A stretch of 6,361 bases of DNA, taken from assembly GCA_012512865.1 (NCBI GenBank), contig JAAZDH010000197.1, forward strand, positions 1-6,361. Direction: 5' to 3'. Both the position numbers and the translations under genes were made by a program. Below, piece by piece: positions 1 through 5,578 of this stretch. This DNA comes from Clostridiaceae bacterium. Lineage in GTDB: Bacteria > Bacillota > Clostridia > Acetivibrionales > DUMC01. The notes below the pieces were generated by a model. It did not search any database. It had not been told where the DNA came from and was given only the letters and a program-made list of their open reading frames with translations. How positions within the stretch are numbered: position 1 is the stretch's first letter; every line of letters begins with the position of its first letter.

Positions 1-1616
1 AAGATAACCAGTACGGGCATCCAGGGATAATTGAGTATGCTCCTGATTTTTTCAACATTCCTGAATATTAAATTTGCCCTTTTATATGTTGCAAAGCGGC
101 GGGCAAATCCGATAGTCAATACATCCGGCTCAAGAAGGTGCTCCGCTTCCCTGGTGCTTCCAGGTGAAAGCCCGTTTGCTATTCGCTGCTCTTTTATCTT
201 TTCCCGCAGGAATTCAATGAGCTCTTTTTTTAATTTCATGTGTGCAGCCCAAAGCAGGTTGTCCTCTATATTGTCAATACCTGACCATATGCTTTTTTCG
301 ATTATTTTTTCCTGCCATCCTTTTTCCAGGTACTTGTCATATAGTTTTTTTAATGGGGTAGCCAGCCACGATATTGTATGAATCCCGTTGGTTATATGGG
401 TTATTGGGATTTCGTCTTCAGGTATGCCCGGCCACAGGTTTGCATATATATTTCGTGTAACGGCGCCATGAAGCTCGCTTACACCGTTCTTTAACCCTGC
501 AATGGCCAAGGCAAGGACGGTCATGTTGAAATTCTGGCTGTCATTTACTTTCAAGCCTAAATCAAGGAATTGATGCCTGCTTATTCCCAGCCGGCTCCAA
601 TAATTGCTGAAATACTTGTCAATCATATGGAGGGGGAAGGTATCATTACCTGCAGGTACGGGGGTATGGGTGGTAAAAACTATATGAGCGGCGGCTGTTT
701 CTTTTGCCGCCCTGAAAGACAGCTTTTTTTCCTCCATGAGTTTCCTTATCACTTCCAAGCCTAAAAATGCCGAGTGCCCTTCATTCAGATGATATACCGT
801 AGGATTGATTCCGAGGGCTTCAAGGGCCTTTATTCCGCCAATGCCGAGCATTATCTCCTGCTGGATGCGGGTTTCCTGGTCTCCTCCATACAGGCGTGAG
901 GTCAGCCACCTGTCTGCCTCGTTGTTTTTTTCAATATCGGTATCCATCAAGTACAAGGGCACCCGCCCTACCTTGATTTCCCATACTTTTGCATATACAA
1001 TTCTTCCCGGGTATTCAACCCCGATAACCACTTGCTGTCCTTCCGCATTGACAGCAGGCTTCATGGGCAGGGCAGGGATATTGAGGTCGGTAAACACCGT
1101 TTCCTGCCATCCATCCCTGTTTATGCGCTGACTAAAGTAACCCTGCTTGTAAAACAGGCCAACTGCAACAAGGGGGATGCCAAGATCACTGGCGGATTTG
1201 CAGTGGTCTCCCGATAAAACACCAAGACCGCCCGAGTACATCGGAAGTATTTCGTTTAAGCCGTACTCGGCTGAAAAATATGCAATTACGTGCTTGTCAC
1301 GGTCAATCCCCGGAAAGTTCTTGCTAAACCATGTATCGGTGTTGGACATGTACGAGTCAAATAAATTTATAATTTCATTGTACCTTTCCAAGTATACCTT
1401 GTCGTTTTCGGCTTTTTTAAGCTTGTCAAGGCTTACCTGCTGCAGGAACCTTACAGGATTTTTGTTGATTTTTTGCCACAACTCCGGGTCAATATTCTTA
1501 AATAAATCGAGGGCATCATGGTTCCAGGACCACCAAAGGTTGTAGGCGATATCCTCCAGCCTTTTTAATTTTCTAGGAAGCACCGGGGTTACAACTATCC
1601 TGCCTGTTAAGTACAT
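1..1616 (-). CDS. glgP: Alpha-glucan (glycogen/maltodextrin) phosphorylase, N-terminal 538 codons; C-terminus outside window
   Basis: This gene encodes a GT35-family phosphorylase, which removes glucose from the non-reducing ends of alpha-1,4-glucans with phosphate to give glucose-1-phosphate; it is a cytoplasmic PLP enzyme. I translated the minus strand from ATG 1616-1614 to the left edge and found no stop or frameshift. An N-terminal DUF3417-type segment (about residues 15-125, with LWWSWN at 27-32) marks the roughly 800-850-residue bacterial/archaeal phosphorylase type. Conserved blocks follow: YFSAEYG 113-119, YSGGLGVLSGDH 127-138, HLNEGHSAF 276-284, THTPVPAGND 316-325, HITNGIH 407-413 and GFARRFATYKRANLIF 503-518. 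The PLP-binding lysine lies in the missing C-terminal part. GGAGG at 1627-1623 sits six bases before the ATG and fixes the start. The gene is divergent from trxA. Family identity is firm; the preferred substrate (glycogen, starch or short maltodextrins) cannot be told. Confidence 0.95.
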   Translation of the reverse strand, partial: MYLTGRIVVTPVLPRKLKRLEDIAYNLWWSWNHDALDLFKNIDPELWQKINKNPVRFLQQVSLDKLKKAENDKVYLERYNEIINLFDSYMSNTDTWFSKNFPGIDRDKHVIAYFSAEYGLNEILPMYSGGLGVLSGDHCKSASDLGIPLVAVGLFYKQGYFSQRINRDGWQETVFTDLNIPALPMKPAVNAEGQQVVIGVEYPGRIVYAKVWEIKVGRVPLYLMDTDIEKNNEADRWLTSRLYGGDQETRIQQEIMLGIGGIKALEALGINPTVYHLNEGHSAFLGLEVIRKLMEEKKLSFRAAKETAAAHIVFTTHTPVPAGNDTFPLHMIDKYFSNYWSRLGISRHQFLDLGLKVNDSQNFNMTVLALAIAGLKNGVSELHGAVTRNIYANLWPGIPEDEIPITHITNGIHTISWLATPLKKLYDKYLEKGWQEKIIEKSIWSGIDNIEDNLLWAAHMKLKKELIEFLREKIKEQRIANGLSPGSTREAEHLLEPDVLTIGFARRFATYKRANLIFRNVEKIRSILNYPWMPVLVI

Positions 1617-1687
1617 AAATAACCTCCAAGCAAGTTTTTTTGCTGTAAGCAAATCCTGTAATACAACAACTTGCAGCTTTACAAAGT

Positions 1688-1707
1688 ACAACCTCTTACA
1701 TGGTTGT
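1688..1707. repeat. Inverted repeat ACAACC-N8-GGTTGT at the predicted glgP start site
   Basis: Perfect 6-bp arms at 1688-1693 and 1702-1707 are separated by eight bases. The element lies directly downstream of the candidate glgP -10, where a repressor operator would sit. There is no T-run after it on either strand, so it is not a terminator. Six-base arms can occur by chance, so the operator role is inferred from position. Confidence 0.35.
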
Positions 1708-1711
1708 TTAT

Positions 1712-1720
1712 ATAATAGCA
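1712..1720 (-). promoter_or_regulatory. Candidate extended -10 promoter for glgP
   Basis: On the minus strand the bases read TGC then TATTAT (1717-1712), an extended -10 with five of six matches to TATAAT. There is no good -35 at 16-18 bases; a TTGAAT at 1747-1742 is 24 bases away, which is too far. Extended -10 promoters can work without a -35. Initiation near 1705 would give a leader of about 90 nt. Confidence 0.35.
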
Positions 1721-1873
1721 TGCATATTCCTCCGCATTATTATTCAAGTAATTGATTTTTCTCATGTGAGGCAGGGAATGGTTCCGTGTCCCGCGGCAAG
1801 GAATTATGATGGTTGTTTTTTATTTATTTTGTTTAATAGCATATAAAAGAGGGTAATATAAAATTGATTTTAA

Positions 1874-1879
1874 TATAAT
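1874..1879 (+). promoter_or_regulatory. Candidate -10 (TATAAT) for trxA
   Basis: A perfect TATAAT lies 88 bases before the trxA start in an A/T-rich tract. No recognisable -35 is found 16-18 bases upstream; the bases there read GGGTAA. In such AT-rich DNA a single hexamer is weak evidence. Confidence 0.3.
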
Positions 1880-1967
1880 GAAAATTAATGAAATAATGAA
1901 AATTTTAAGAAATAATTAAAACTGAAATACTAGAATTAGAAAATAAAAACGGGGAGGAGTAGTACTT

Positions 1968-2297
1968 ATGTCAAGCGAGAAAGTAGTTGAACTTACGAAA
2001 GACAGCTTTGAACAGGAGGTAATGAATTCAAAAGGATTGGTACTGGTTGATTTCTGGGCTGCCTGGTGCGGTCCTTGCCGCATGGTTGCCCCGGTTATAG
2101 ACCAACTGGCCGATGAATTCCAGGATAAACTTGTAGTTGCAAAGGTTAATGTTGATGATGAAGGAGAACTGGCCACCAGGTTTAGGATAATGAGCATACC
2201 CACAATAATATTGTTTAAGGATGGGGAAATCGCTGAAAGGCTTATAGGTGTAAGGACCAAGGATGAGTTTAAAAGTGTGATTGACAAGTACCTGTAG
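1968..2297 (+). CDS. trxA: Thioredoxin
   Basis: This is a small cytoplasmic thiol-disulfide oxidoreductase that reduces protein disulfides and is itself recycled by thioredoxin reductase. The 109-residue length is typical. The single thioredoxin fold is complete: the active site WCGPC is at residues 33-37 with the usual VDFWAAWCGPCR context, the buried Asp is at 28, and the cis-proline is in SIPT with Pro78. The C-terminal strand and helix (LFKDGEIAERLIG, then the final helix) are intact. GGGGAGGAG at 1951-1959 precedes the ATG by eight bases and supports the start. No thioredoxin reductase gene is adjacent. The gene appears to be transcribed alone, with its own terminator at 2418-2451 and about 120 nt of 3' untranslated sequence. 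No unusual residues were seen. Confidence 0.97.
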   Translation: MSSEKVVELTKDSFEQEVMNSKGLVLVDFWAAWCGPCRMVAPVIDQLADEFQDKLVVAKVNVDDEGELATRFRIMSIPTIILFKDGEIAERLIGVRTKDEFKSVIDKYL

Positions 2298-2322
2298 GTG
2301 AAAACAAGTTTTAGAAAAGCAT

Positions 2323-2350
2323 GGGGGAGGAGACGGGAGGCCTTCCCCTG
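2323..2350 (+). other. G/C-rich imperfect hairpin in the trxA 3' region
   Basis: After the trxA stop the sequence GGGGGAGG is followed about ten bases later by CCTTCCCC, which can pair with it using one G-U. An inner GGGAGGCCTTCCC near-palindrome offers an alternative fold. No T-run follows, so it is not an intrinsic terminator. It might stabilise the mRNA 3' end, but that is inference. Confidence 0.3.
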
Positions 2351-2417
2351 CCTTATCGGGAAAGTAAGACAGCGAGTGGTTCCCTGTCCTGTTGCAGGCA
2401 TCAAGGCAAGCATTCCA

Positions 2418-2451
2418 GGCCATATCATCATGCTGATATATGGTCTTTTTT
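2418..2451 (+). terminator. Rho-independent terminator of trxA
   Basis: The stem pairs GGCCATAT-C-ATCA with TGATATATGGTC around a TGC loop: 12 base pairs with one bulged C and one G-U. It is followed directly by TTTTTT (2446-2451). Its position, 120 bases after the trxA stop and 120 bases before the next start, separates trxA from the DivIVA-like gene. Confidence 0.85.
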
Positions 2452-2475
2452 CATTTGGTTAAATTGTTGAAAATT

Positions 2476-2505
2476 TTGAAGAAAAAAAAGGATTTAAGCT
2501 AAAAT
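2476..2505 (+). promoter_or_regulatory. Candidate promoter of the DivIVA-like gene
   Basis: TTGAAG at 2476-2481 and TAAAAT at 2500-2505 are separated by 18 bases, giving four and five matches to the sigma-A hexamers. The pair lies between the trxA terminator and the DivIVA-like gene, where a promoter is required. The region is AT-rich, so other pairings are possible. Confidence 0.4.
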
Positions 2506-2574
2506 TATAGAATTATAAAAGTATATAACGGCTTTCAGGGAAGCAATCATATAAATATTAAGGAGGTTGTCGGG

Positions 2575-3009
2575 ATGCCCGGAGAAAAGCGCTTTAGGGG
2601 AGCATTGCATGGGTTTAACAAGGATGATGTTAACCAGTACATAGAAAAAATCCTGCAGGAATTTGAAAGCAGGCTTAAAGAAAAGGACGAAGAAATACTA
2701 AGGCTGAAAAATGAAAACCGCGAATTACGAATGAAGTACGAGGAGCTTTCCCTGAAAGAGCAGCAATTGAATGAAGACAGGGCTAGAATTGCCGATGTGC
2801 TTATCAAGGCGGAAGAGAATGCCCGGCTCATCTTGGAAGAAGCAAAGGCACAGGCAATTGAGGAGAAAAACAAGATAGAAGAATTAGTAGAAAACGAAAA
2901 GGAAAAACTCGTGGACATCAAGGGTGAAATACGCACCCTGAGAAATAACATCGTGGATGTTTTGAAAAAATACGAGGTCCAGCTGGGTGATATTCTTGGA
3001 GAAGAATAA
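2575..3009 (+). CDS. Small DivIVA-like coiled-coil protein
   Basis: The product has 144 residues. Residues about 6-28 (FRGALHGFNKDDVNQYIEKI) match the N-terminal signature of DivIVA/GpsB proteins, the part that contacts membrane in DivIVA and then runs into a dimeric coiled coil. Residues about 29-135 are strongly charged, rich in Glu, Lys and Arg with heptad-like Leu/Ile spacing, and predict a nearly continuous coiled coil. There is no signal peptide or transmembrane segment. DivIVA-family proteins gather at curved membrane or division sites and recruit partners in division, pole marking or sporulation; which role applies here cannot be told. The protein is slightly shorter than B. subtilis DivIVA (164 residues). 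A perfect AAGGAGGT at 2560-2567, seven bases before the ATG, sets the start. The gene seems monocistronic and is not beside the usual sepF-ylmH neighbours, so it may be a paralogue rather than the main DivIVA. Confidence 0.8.
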   Translation: MPGEKRFRGALHGFNKDDVNQYIEKILQEFESRLKEKDEEILRLKNENRELRMKYEELSLKEQQLNEDRARIADVLIKAEENARLILEEAKAQAIEEKNKIEELVENEKEKLVDIKGEIRTLRNNIVDVLKKYEVQLGDILGEE

Positions 3010-3087
3010 AAGGATTCCATCAAAGAATAAGAGCAAGATCCCGGCTTCGATCAAGAAACAAAAGCATGGGCATGGCAAGAAACAAGA

Positions 3088-3119
3088 CCGGGAGCCTGCA
3101 CCTGGTGCAAGTCTCCCGG
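3088..3119 (-). terminator. GC-rich hairpin between convergent genes; probable terminator of the aminotransferase operon
   Basis: CCGGGAG (3088-3094) pairs perfectly with CTCCCGG (3113-3119), and an inner TGCAC/GTGCA stem with a small loop extends it. On the minus strand the hairpin is followed by TCTTGTTTCTTG, an imperfect T-rich tract, about 93 bases after the aminotransferase stop. On the plus strand it is followed by CAACATAATT, with no T-run. It is therefore more likely to end the leftward operon than the DivIVA-like transcript, though it could block both. Confidence 0.55.
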
Positions 3120-3211
3120 CAACATAATTATCGCGGCATGGTTCATTGGTATTCCAAGCAATACGTGGTGCCCTGATAGTTCGATCAAGGCATGAGCCAT
3201 TGATAATACGG

Positions 3212-4390
3212 TTAAAACCCGGTTCGGTTGTATTTTGCTGCAAACCTCTGGATCCTTTTTACGGCTTCTATTATATTTTCCATTGAATTTGCGTAGGTTG
3301 CTCTTACGAATCCCTCCCCGCATTGGCCGAAAGCAGTTCCCGGGACAACAAGCACCCTCTCTTCAAAAAGAAGCTTTTCGCAAAAATCCTCGGAGTTCAT
3401 TCCTGAATTCCTGATGTCCGGAAAAACGTAAAAGGCACCTAAGGGTTCAAAACAGTCATAACCGGCTTTCCTGAAGCCATCTACCATTACCCGCCTTCTC
3501 CTGTTATATTCCCTTACCATCGCCTTTACTTCATTGTCACCGTTTTGCAGGGCTTCTATTGCAGCCCTCTGAGCCATGGTGGGGGAGCACATGATGGCAT
3601 ACTGGTGAATTTTAAACATGGCGCCAATTAACTCGGGATGCCCGCATGCGTATCCCAATCTCCAGCCCGTCATTGCAAAAGCTTTTGAGAATCCGTTTAT
3701 AAGTACGGTTTTCTCCTTCATACCCGGAAGACTTGCAATAGATACATGCTCCCCGTCATATGTCAGCTCCGCGTATATTTCATCTGAGATCACTATTATA
3801 TCTTTATTTTTCAATATTTCCGCTATTTTGAGCAGGTCTTCCTTTTTCATAATTGCCCCGGTTGGATTATTGGGATAGGGAAGTACAAGGGCTTTTGTAT
3901 TTGGGGTGATGAATTTTTCCAGGAGCCCGGGCGTAAGCCTGAACTGGTCTTCTGCGCGAAGTTCTATTATTACAGGGGTTGCTCCCGTAAATATGGCACA
4001 GGGCTTGTAAGCCACGAAGGAAGGTTCGGGTATAATGACCTCGTCTCCCCTTCCAGCTATGGCCCTAAGGGCCAGGTCGATTGCTTCACTTCCCCCGACG
4101 GTAACCAGGATTTCATTTTCGGGGCTGTATTCTATGCCAAACCTCCTGTGAATATAATTGGAAATCTCCTTGCGAAGTTCAAAGTAGCCGGAATTTGGCG
4201 TGTAATGGGTGTGGCCCTTTTCCAGGGAATATATACCTGATTCCCGGATATTCCACGGCGTTACAAAATCCGGTTCCCCTACACCCAGTGAAATAACATT
4301 TTCCATTTCGTTAATCAAATCGAAGTATTTCCTTATTCCCGAAGGAGGTACGCTTTTTACAAGGGGTGATATCATTGCAGCCATGTTCAT
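3212..4390 (-). CDS. Class I PLP-dependent aminotransferase (AspAT-like; probable alanine/aspartate-type)
   Basis: The 392-residue fold-type I aminotransferase is complete and cytoplasmic. Visible marks are GVGEPDF 36-42 near the N-terminus, VGGSEAIDLAL 98-108, PNNPTG 173-178, SDEIYAELTYDG 202-213, the PLP-binding lysine Lys236 in NGFSKAFAMTGWRLGY, the phosphate-binding Arg244, and VRATYA 362-367 with the substrate-carboxylate Arg363. It belongs to the aspartate-aminotransferase branch that includes AspB, PatA and the B. subtilis alanine transaminase AlaT (YugH). Sequence alone does not fix the substrate. The gene follows an Lrp-type regulator with a four-base ATGA overlap (4387-4390), so the two are probably translationally coupled; the pairing matches alaR-alaT. 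GGGAGG ten bases upstream supports the first ATG, although a second Met codon lies two codons in. Control would come from the T-box leader upstream of the regulator. An alanine:2-oxoglutarate/pyruvate role is the best guess; PatA-like or broad AspAT activity is possible. Confidence 0.9.
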   Translation of the reverse strand: MNMAAMISPLVKSVPPSGIRKYFDLINEMENVISLGVGEPDFVTPWNIRESGIYSLEKGHTHYTPNSGYFELRKEISNYIHRRFGIEYSPENEILVTVGGSEAIDLALRAIAGRGDEVIIPEPSFVAYKPCAIFTGATPVIIELRAEDQFRLTPGLLEKFITPNTKALVLPYPNNPTGAIMKKEDLLKIAEILKNKDIIVISDEIYAELTYDGEHVSIASLPGMKEKTVLINGFSKAFAMTGWRLGYACGHPELIGAMFKIHQYAIMCSPTMAQRAAIEALQNGDNEVKAMVREYNRRRRVMVDGFRKAGYDCFEPLGAFYVFPDIRNSGMNSEDFCEKLLFEERVLVVPGTAFGQCGEGFVRATYANSMENIIEAVKRIQRFAAKYNRTGF

Positions 4391-4908
4391 AGTACTACAG
4401 CCTCCCTGCTATCTTCTTCCTTTTTCTCGAAAACCGTGCCGTTTTCTTTATATATTTTCAAGACAAAATGGGTTGATGTACTGACAACGGATTCTATGGG
4501 CGCCAGTTTTTCCGCCACAAAAAAGGCCACCTCTTTTAATGTTTTGCATTCGACTATCACGGTAAGGTCAAAACCCCCGGACATCAGGTAACATGCTTTT
4601 ACCTCGGGATACCTGTAAATTCTTTCGGCCACCTTGTCAAAGCCTCTTCCCCTCTGGGGGGTTACCTTTACCTCTATTAATGCTGTGACTGCTTCCCTGG
4701 GCATTTTTTCCCAGTTGATAACCGCCTTGTATCCTGCTATTATATTATTCTCTTCCAGTGTTTTTATTGCTGCCCTTACTTCATCGACGCTCCTGTTCAG
4801 CATGATTGCAATTTGTTCCTCGGTATACTTGCTGTTATTCTCAAGTATCTCAAGTATTTCTTGTGTAAAATCGTCATTAAAATCGCCATTCTTGGTATCC
4901 ATTGACAT
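4387..4908 (-). CDS. Lrp/AsnC-family transcriptional regulator
   Basis: The product has 173 residues. An N-terminal winged helix-turn-helix (about 14-62: EILEILENNSKYTEEQIA, then the recognition helix around SVDEVRAAIKTLEENNII) is followed by a RAM/AsnC ligand-binding domain (about 72-152) with SGGFDL at 110-115 in the position of the usual ligand-site turn. Such proteins form dimers and octamers and respond to amino acids. A charged tail of about 20 residues (155-173) is longer than in typical 150-residue family members. The gene is first in an operon with the aminotransferase, overlapping it by four bases. The same pairing occurs in B. subtilis as alaR-alaT, where AlaR activates the operon, so this protein may sense alanine; that is inference. 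It lies just after a T-box terminator, so its own expression is set by tRNA charging. Starts at 4908 and 4902 are both possible; see the ribosome-binding-site entry. Confidence 0.9.
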   Translation of the reverse strand: MSMDTKNGDFNDDFTQEILEILENNSKYTEEQIAIMLNRSVDEVRAAIKTLEENNIIAGYKAVINWEKMPREAVTALIEVKVTPQRGRGFDKVAERIYRYPEVKACYLMSGGFDLTVIVECKTLKEVAFFVAEKLAPIESVVSTSTHFVLKIYKENGTVFEKKEEDSREAVVL

Positions 4909-4919
4909 TAACCCTCCCG
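4900..4919 (-). promoter_or_regulatory. Ribosome binding site of the Lrp-type gene; start choice ambiguous
   Basis: The minus strand reads GGGAGGG followed by TTAATGTCAATG. GGAGG (4917-4913) is four bases from the first ATG (4908) and ten from the second (4902). Both lie around the edge of the normal spacing, so the protein may begin at either Met1 or Met3; the difference is two residues and does not touch a domain. Confidence 0.6.
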
Positions 4920-4938
4920 TATCATGTATAATAAAACT

Positions 4939-4972
4939 AAAAAAACCTTCATCCCCGTTAGGGACGAAGGTT
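4939..4972 (-). terminator. T-box regulated intrinsic terminator
   Basis: On the minus strand AACCTTCGTCCC (4972-4961) pairs with GGGATGAAGGTT (4955-4944) around a TAACG loop, giving 12 base pairs with one G-U. It ends in seven T (4945-4939). The first arm overlaps the CGTCCCTA needed for the antiterminator, so the two structures exclude each other. It stops 20 bases before the Shine-Dalgarno of the regulator gene. Confidence 0.93.
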
Positions 4973-5269
4973 TATTCGCGGTACCACCCTACTTGATGTT
5001 TTAAGCCCCTGCCCGGTATTAAATAGGCAGTTGCCAAAACATCCCCTCTTTTAGCGCGTTTTGCGCCATCCTCCATAACGCGAAGGATTACGTTCTCCCC
5101 TACATTAGGAAATACAGTTTACCTCCTATTTCTCGGGAAGACGGCTCAAGGGCTGCCTTCCACGGAGAATCATGCCGGACTTTCACCAGTGCGCCGGCTC
5201 TCTTTGTAAGATTCAACGTGTACTCTTCCCTGTCATTGCCTTTACCTGTTACCCTTTAATTTTTACCTT
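4939..5269 (-). promoter_or_regulatory. T-box riboswitch leader (tRNA-sensing; probably tRNA-Ala)
   Basis: The leader of the regulator-aminotransferase operon is a full T-box. It contains the hallmark AGGGTGGTACCGCG (4990-4977). Stem I has the GAAGAGTA motif (5228-5221), the AGAGAGCCGG distal motif (5203-5194) and a GGTGAAA apical loop (5187-5181). Stem III is closed by GATGTTTT/AAAACATC (5043-5036 with 5002-4995). The antiterminator pairs TAGGG with CCCTA around a TGGT bulge; CGTCCCTA (4966-4959) is shared with the terminator. Uncharged tRNA would stabilise the antiterminator and permit transcription. After the conserved GAA of the specifier loop (5160-5158) the bases read GGCAGCCC: read from the top the specifier is GGC (Gly), and read from the lower helix it is GCA (Ala) followed by a purine. 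The UGGU bulge pairs with a tRNA ending ACCA (A73), which fits Ala and not Gly. Confidence 0.95.
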
Positions 5270-5275
5270 TGTTAT

Positions 5276-5304
5276 AAGATAGCATAGCGGAAGGCACGTG
5301 TCAA
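5276..5304 (-). promoter_or_regulatory. Sigma-A type promoter of the T-box operon
   Basis: The minus strand has a perfect TTGACA (5304-5299), a 17-base spacer and TATCTT (5281-5276), four of six matches to the -10. Transcription would start near 5269, just before the T-box Stem I region, giving a leader of about 360 nt to the first ATG. Position and spacing both fit. Confidence 0.8.
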
Positions 5305-5371
5305 GTATATGATTAGCCATTTCCCCTGTTACTGCAGCCATGGGTTTTTGGCCAAGTTTTTGTAAAACTAT

Positions 5372-5400
5372 TTGTTTTTATAAATTATTTATGGTAGAAT
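5372..5400 (+). promoter_or_regulatory. Candidate distal promoter of the XRE regulator gene
   Basis: TTGTTT (5372-5377) and TAGAAT (5395-5400) are exactly 17 bases apart; the -10 has five of six matches. Transcription would start near 5407 and give a leader of about 215 nt. Two TGTACA palindromes lie at and just after the predicted start. Confidence 0.45.
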
Positions 5401-5402
5401 TA

Positions 5403-5427
5403 TGTACAAATAATTTCGACATGTACA
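5403..5427. repeat. Two palindromic TGTACA boxes (5403-5408, 5422-5427)
   Basis: ATGTACA occurs twice, 19 bases start to start, which places the two palindromes on nearly the same DNA face about two turns apart. They cover the predicted start of the distal XRE promoter. A repressor-site role is inferred from spacing and position only. Confidence 0.35.
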
Positions 5428-5494
5428 GTTTATGGATGGATAGGCTTATATGGAAAGTAATGTATAATTATGGATATATGCTGCTTGACTGTAA

Positions 5495-5523
5495 TTGACA
5501 TATGCAGGATATACACCTATTAA
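5495..5523 (+). promoter_or_regulatory. Candidate proximal promoter of the XRE regulator gene
   Basis: A perfect TTGACA (5495-5500) is followed, after exactly 17 bases, by TATTAA (5518-5523), four of six matches to TATAAT; a perfect TATAAT lies slightly further on at 5525-5530 but is too distant. The 17-base spacer is itself one copy of the repeat described in the next entry. Confidence 0.5.
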
Positions 5524-5578
5524 TTATAATTAATATATACAAGATAAATATATGCAAGATATATACCAGATATATACC
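5501..5578 (+). repeat. Repeated TATGCARGATATAYACC motif upstream of the XRE gene (candidate operators)
   Basis: TATGCAGGATATACACC (5501-5517) and TATGCAAGATATATACC (5551-5567) match at 15 of 17 bases and start exactly 50 bases apart. Partial copies flank the second: TATACAAGATAAATA at 5536-5550 and AGATATATACC at 5568-5578. The first full copy fills the spacer between TTGACA and TATTAA, so a protein bound there would block RNA polymerase. XRE-type regulators commonly control their own gene from such sites. The background is AT-rich, which inflates similarity of the partial copies. Confidence 0.5.

Larger units (their letters stand above)
1617..1967. other. Divergent glgP / trxA intergenic region
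   Basis: This 351-nt stretch holds no credible gene. It is AT-rich, apart from a short GC-richer island at about 1770-1802. It contains the glgP ribosome binding site, an inverted repeat, a candidate extended -10 promoter facing glgP, a perfect TATAAT facing trxA and one copy of a short repeat that recurs downstream of trxA. The last 110 bases before trxA are almost pure A/T with runs of AAAATTAATGA-like sequence and could act as an AT-rich upstream element. Confidence 0.8.

Noticed and set aside
31..1545. Several plus-strand open frames of 61-122 codons opposite glgP
   Set aside because: They lie antisense to a continuous phosphorylase frame with all family motifs, lack ribosome binding sites and have no recognisable protein features.
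1916..2431. Two minus-strand open frames of 131 and 171 codons over trxA
   Set aside because: They are opposite a textbook thioredoxin; their translations run through the terminator region and look like random reverse-complement sequence.
3046..3189. Direct repeat TTCGATCAAG at 3046-3055 and 3180-3189
   Set aside because: Only ten bases match, with no extended similarity, no gene between the copies and no target-duplication context; probably chance.
2547..3323. Minus-strand open frames opposite the DivIVA-like gene and across the convergent gap
   Set aside because: The Ser/Phe-rich translations are the usual reverse complement of Glu/Lys-rich coiled-coil codons; no start signals, and one overlaps the aminotransferase end in another frame.
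4634..4996. Plus-strand open frame of 120 codons over the Lrp gene and T-box
   Set aside because: It is antisense to the Lrp-type gene and extends into the T-box terminator and conserved T-box sequence, so it is a shadow.
4977..5269. Structured leader considered as another riboswitch class
   Set aside because: The AGGGTGGTACCGCG element, the GAAGAGTA and AGAGAG motifs and the paired antiterminator/terminator are specific to T-box leaders.
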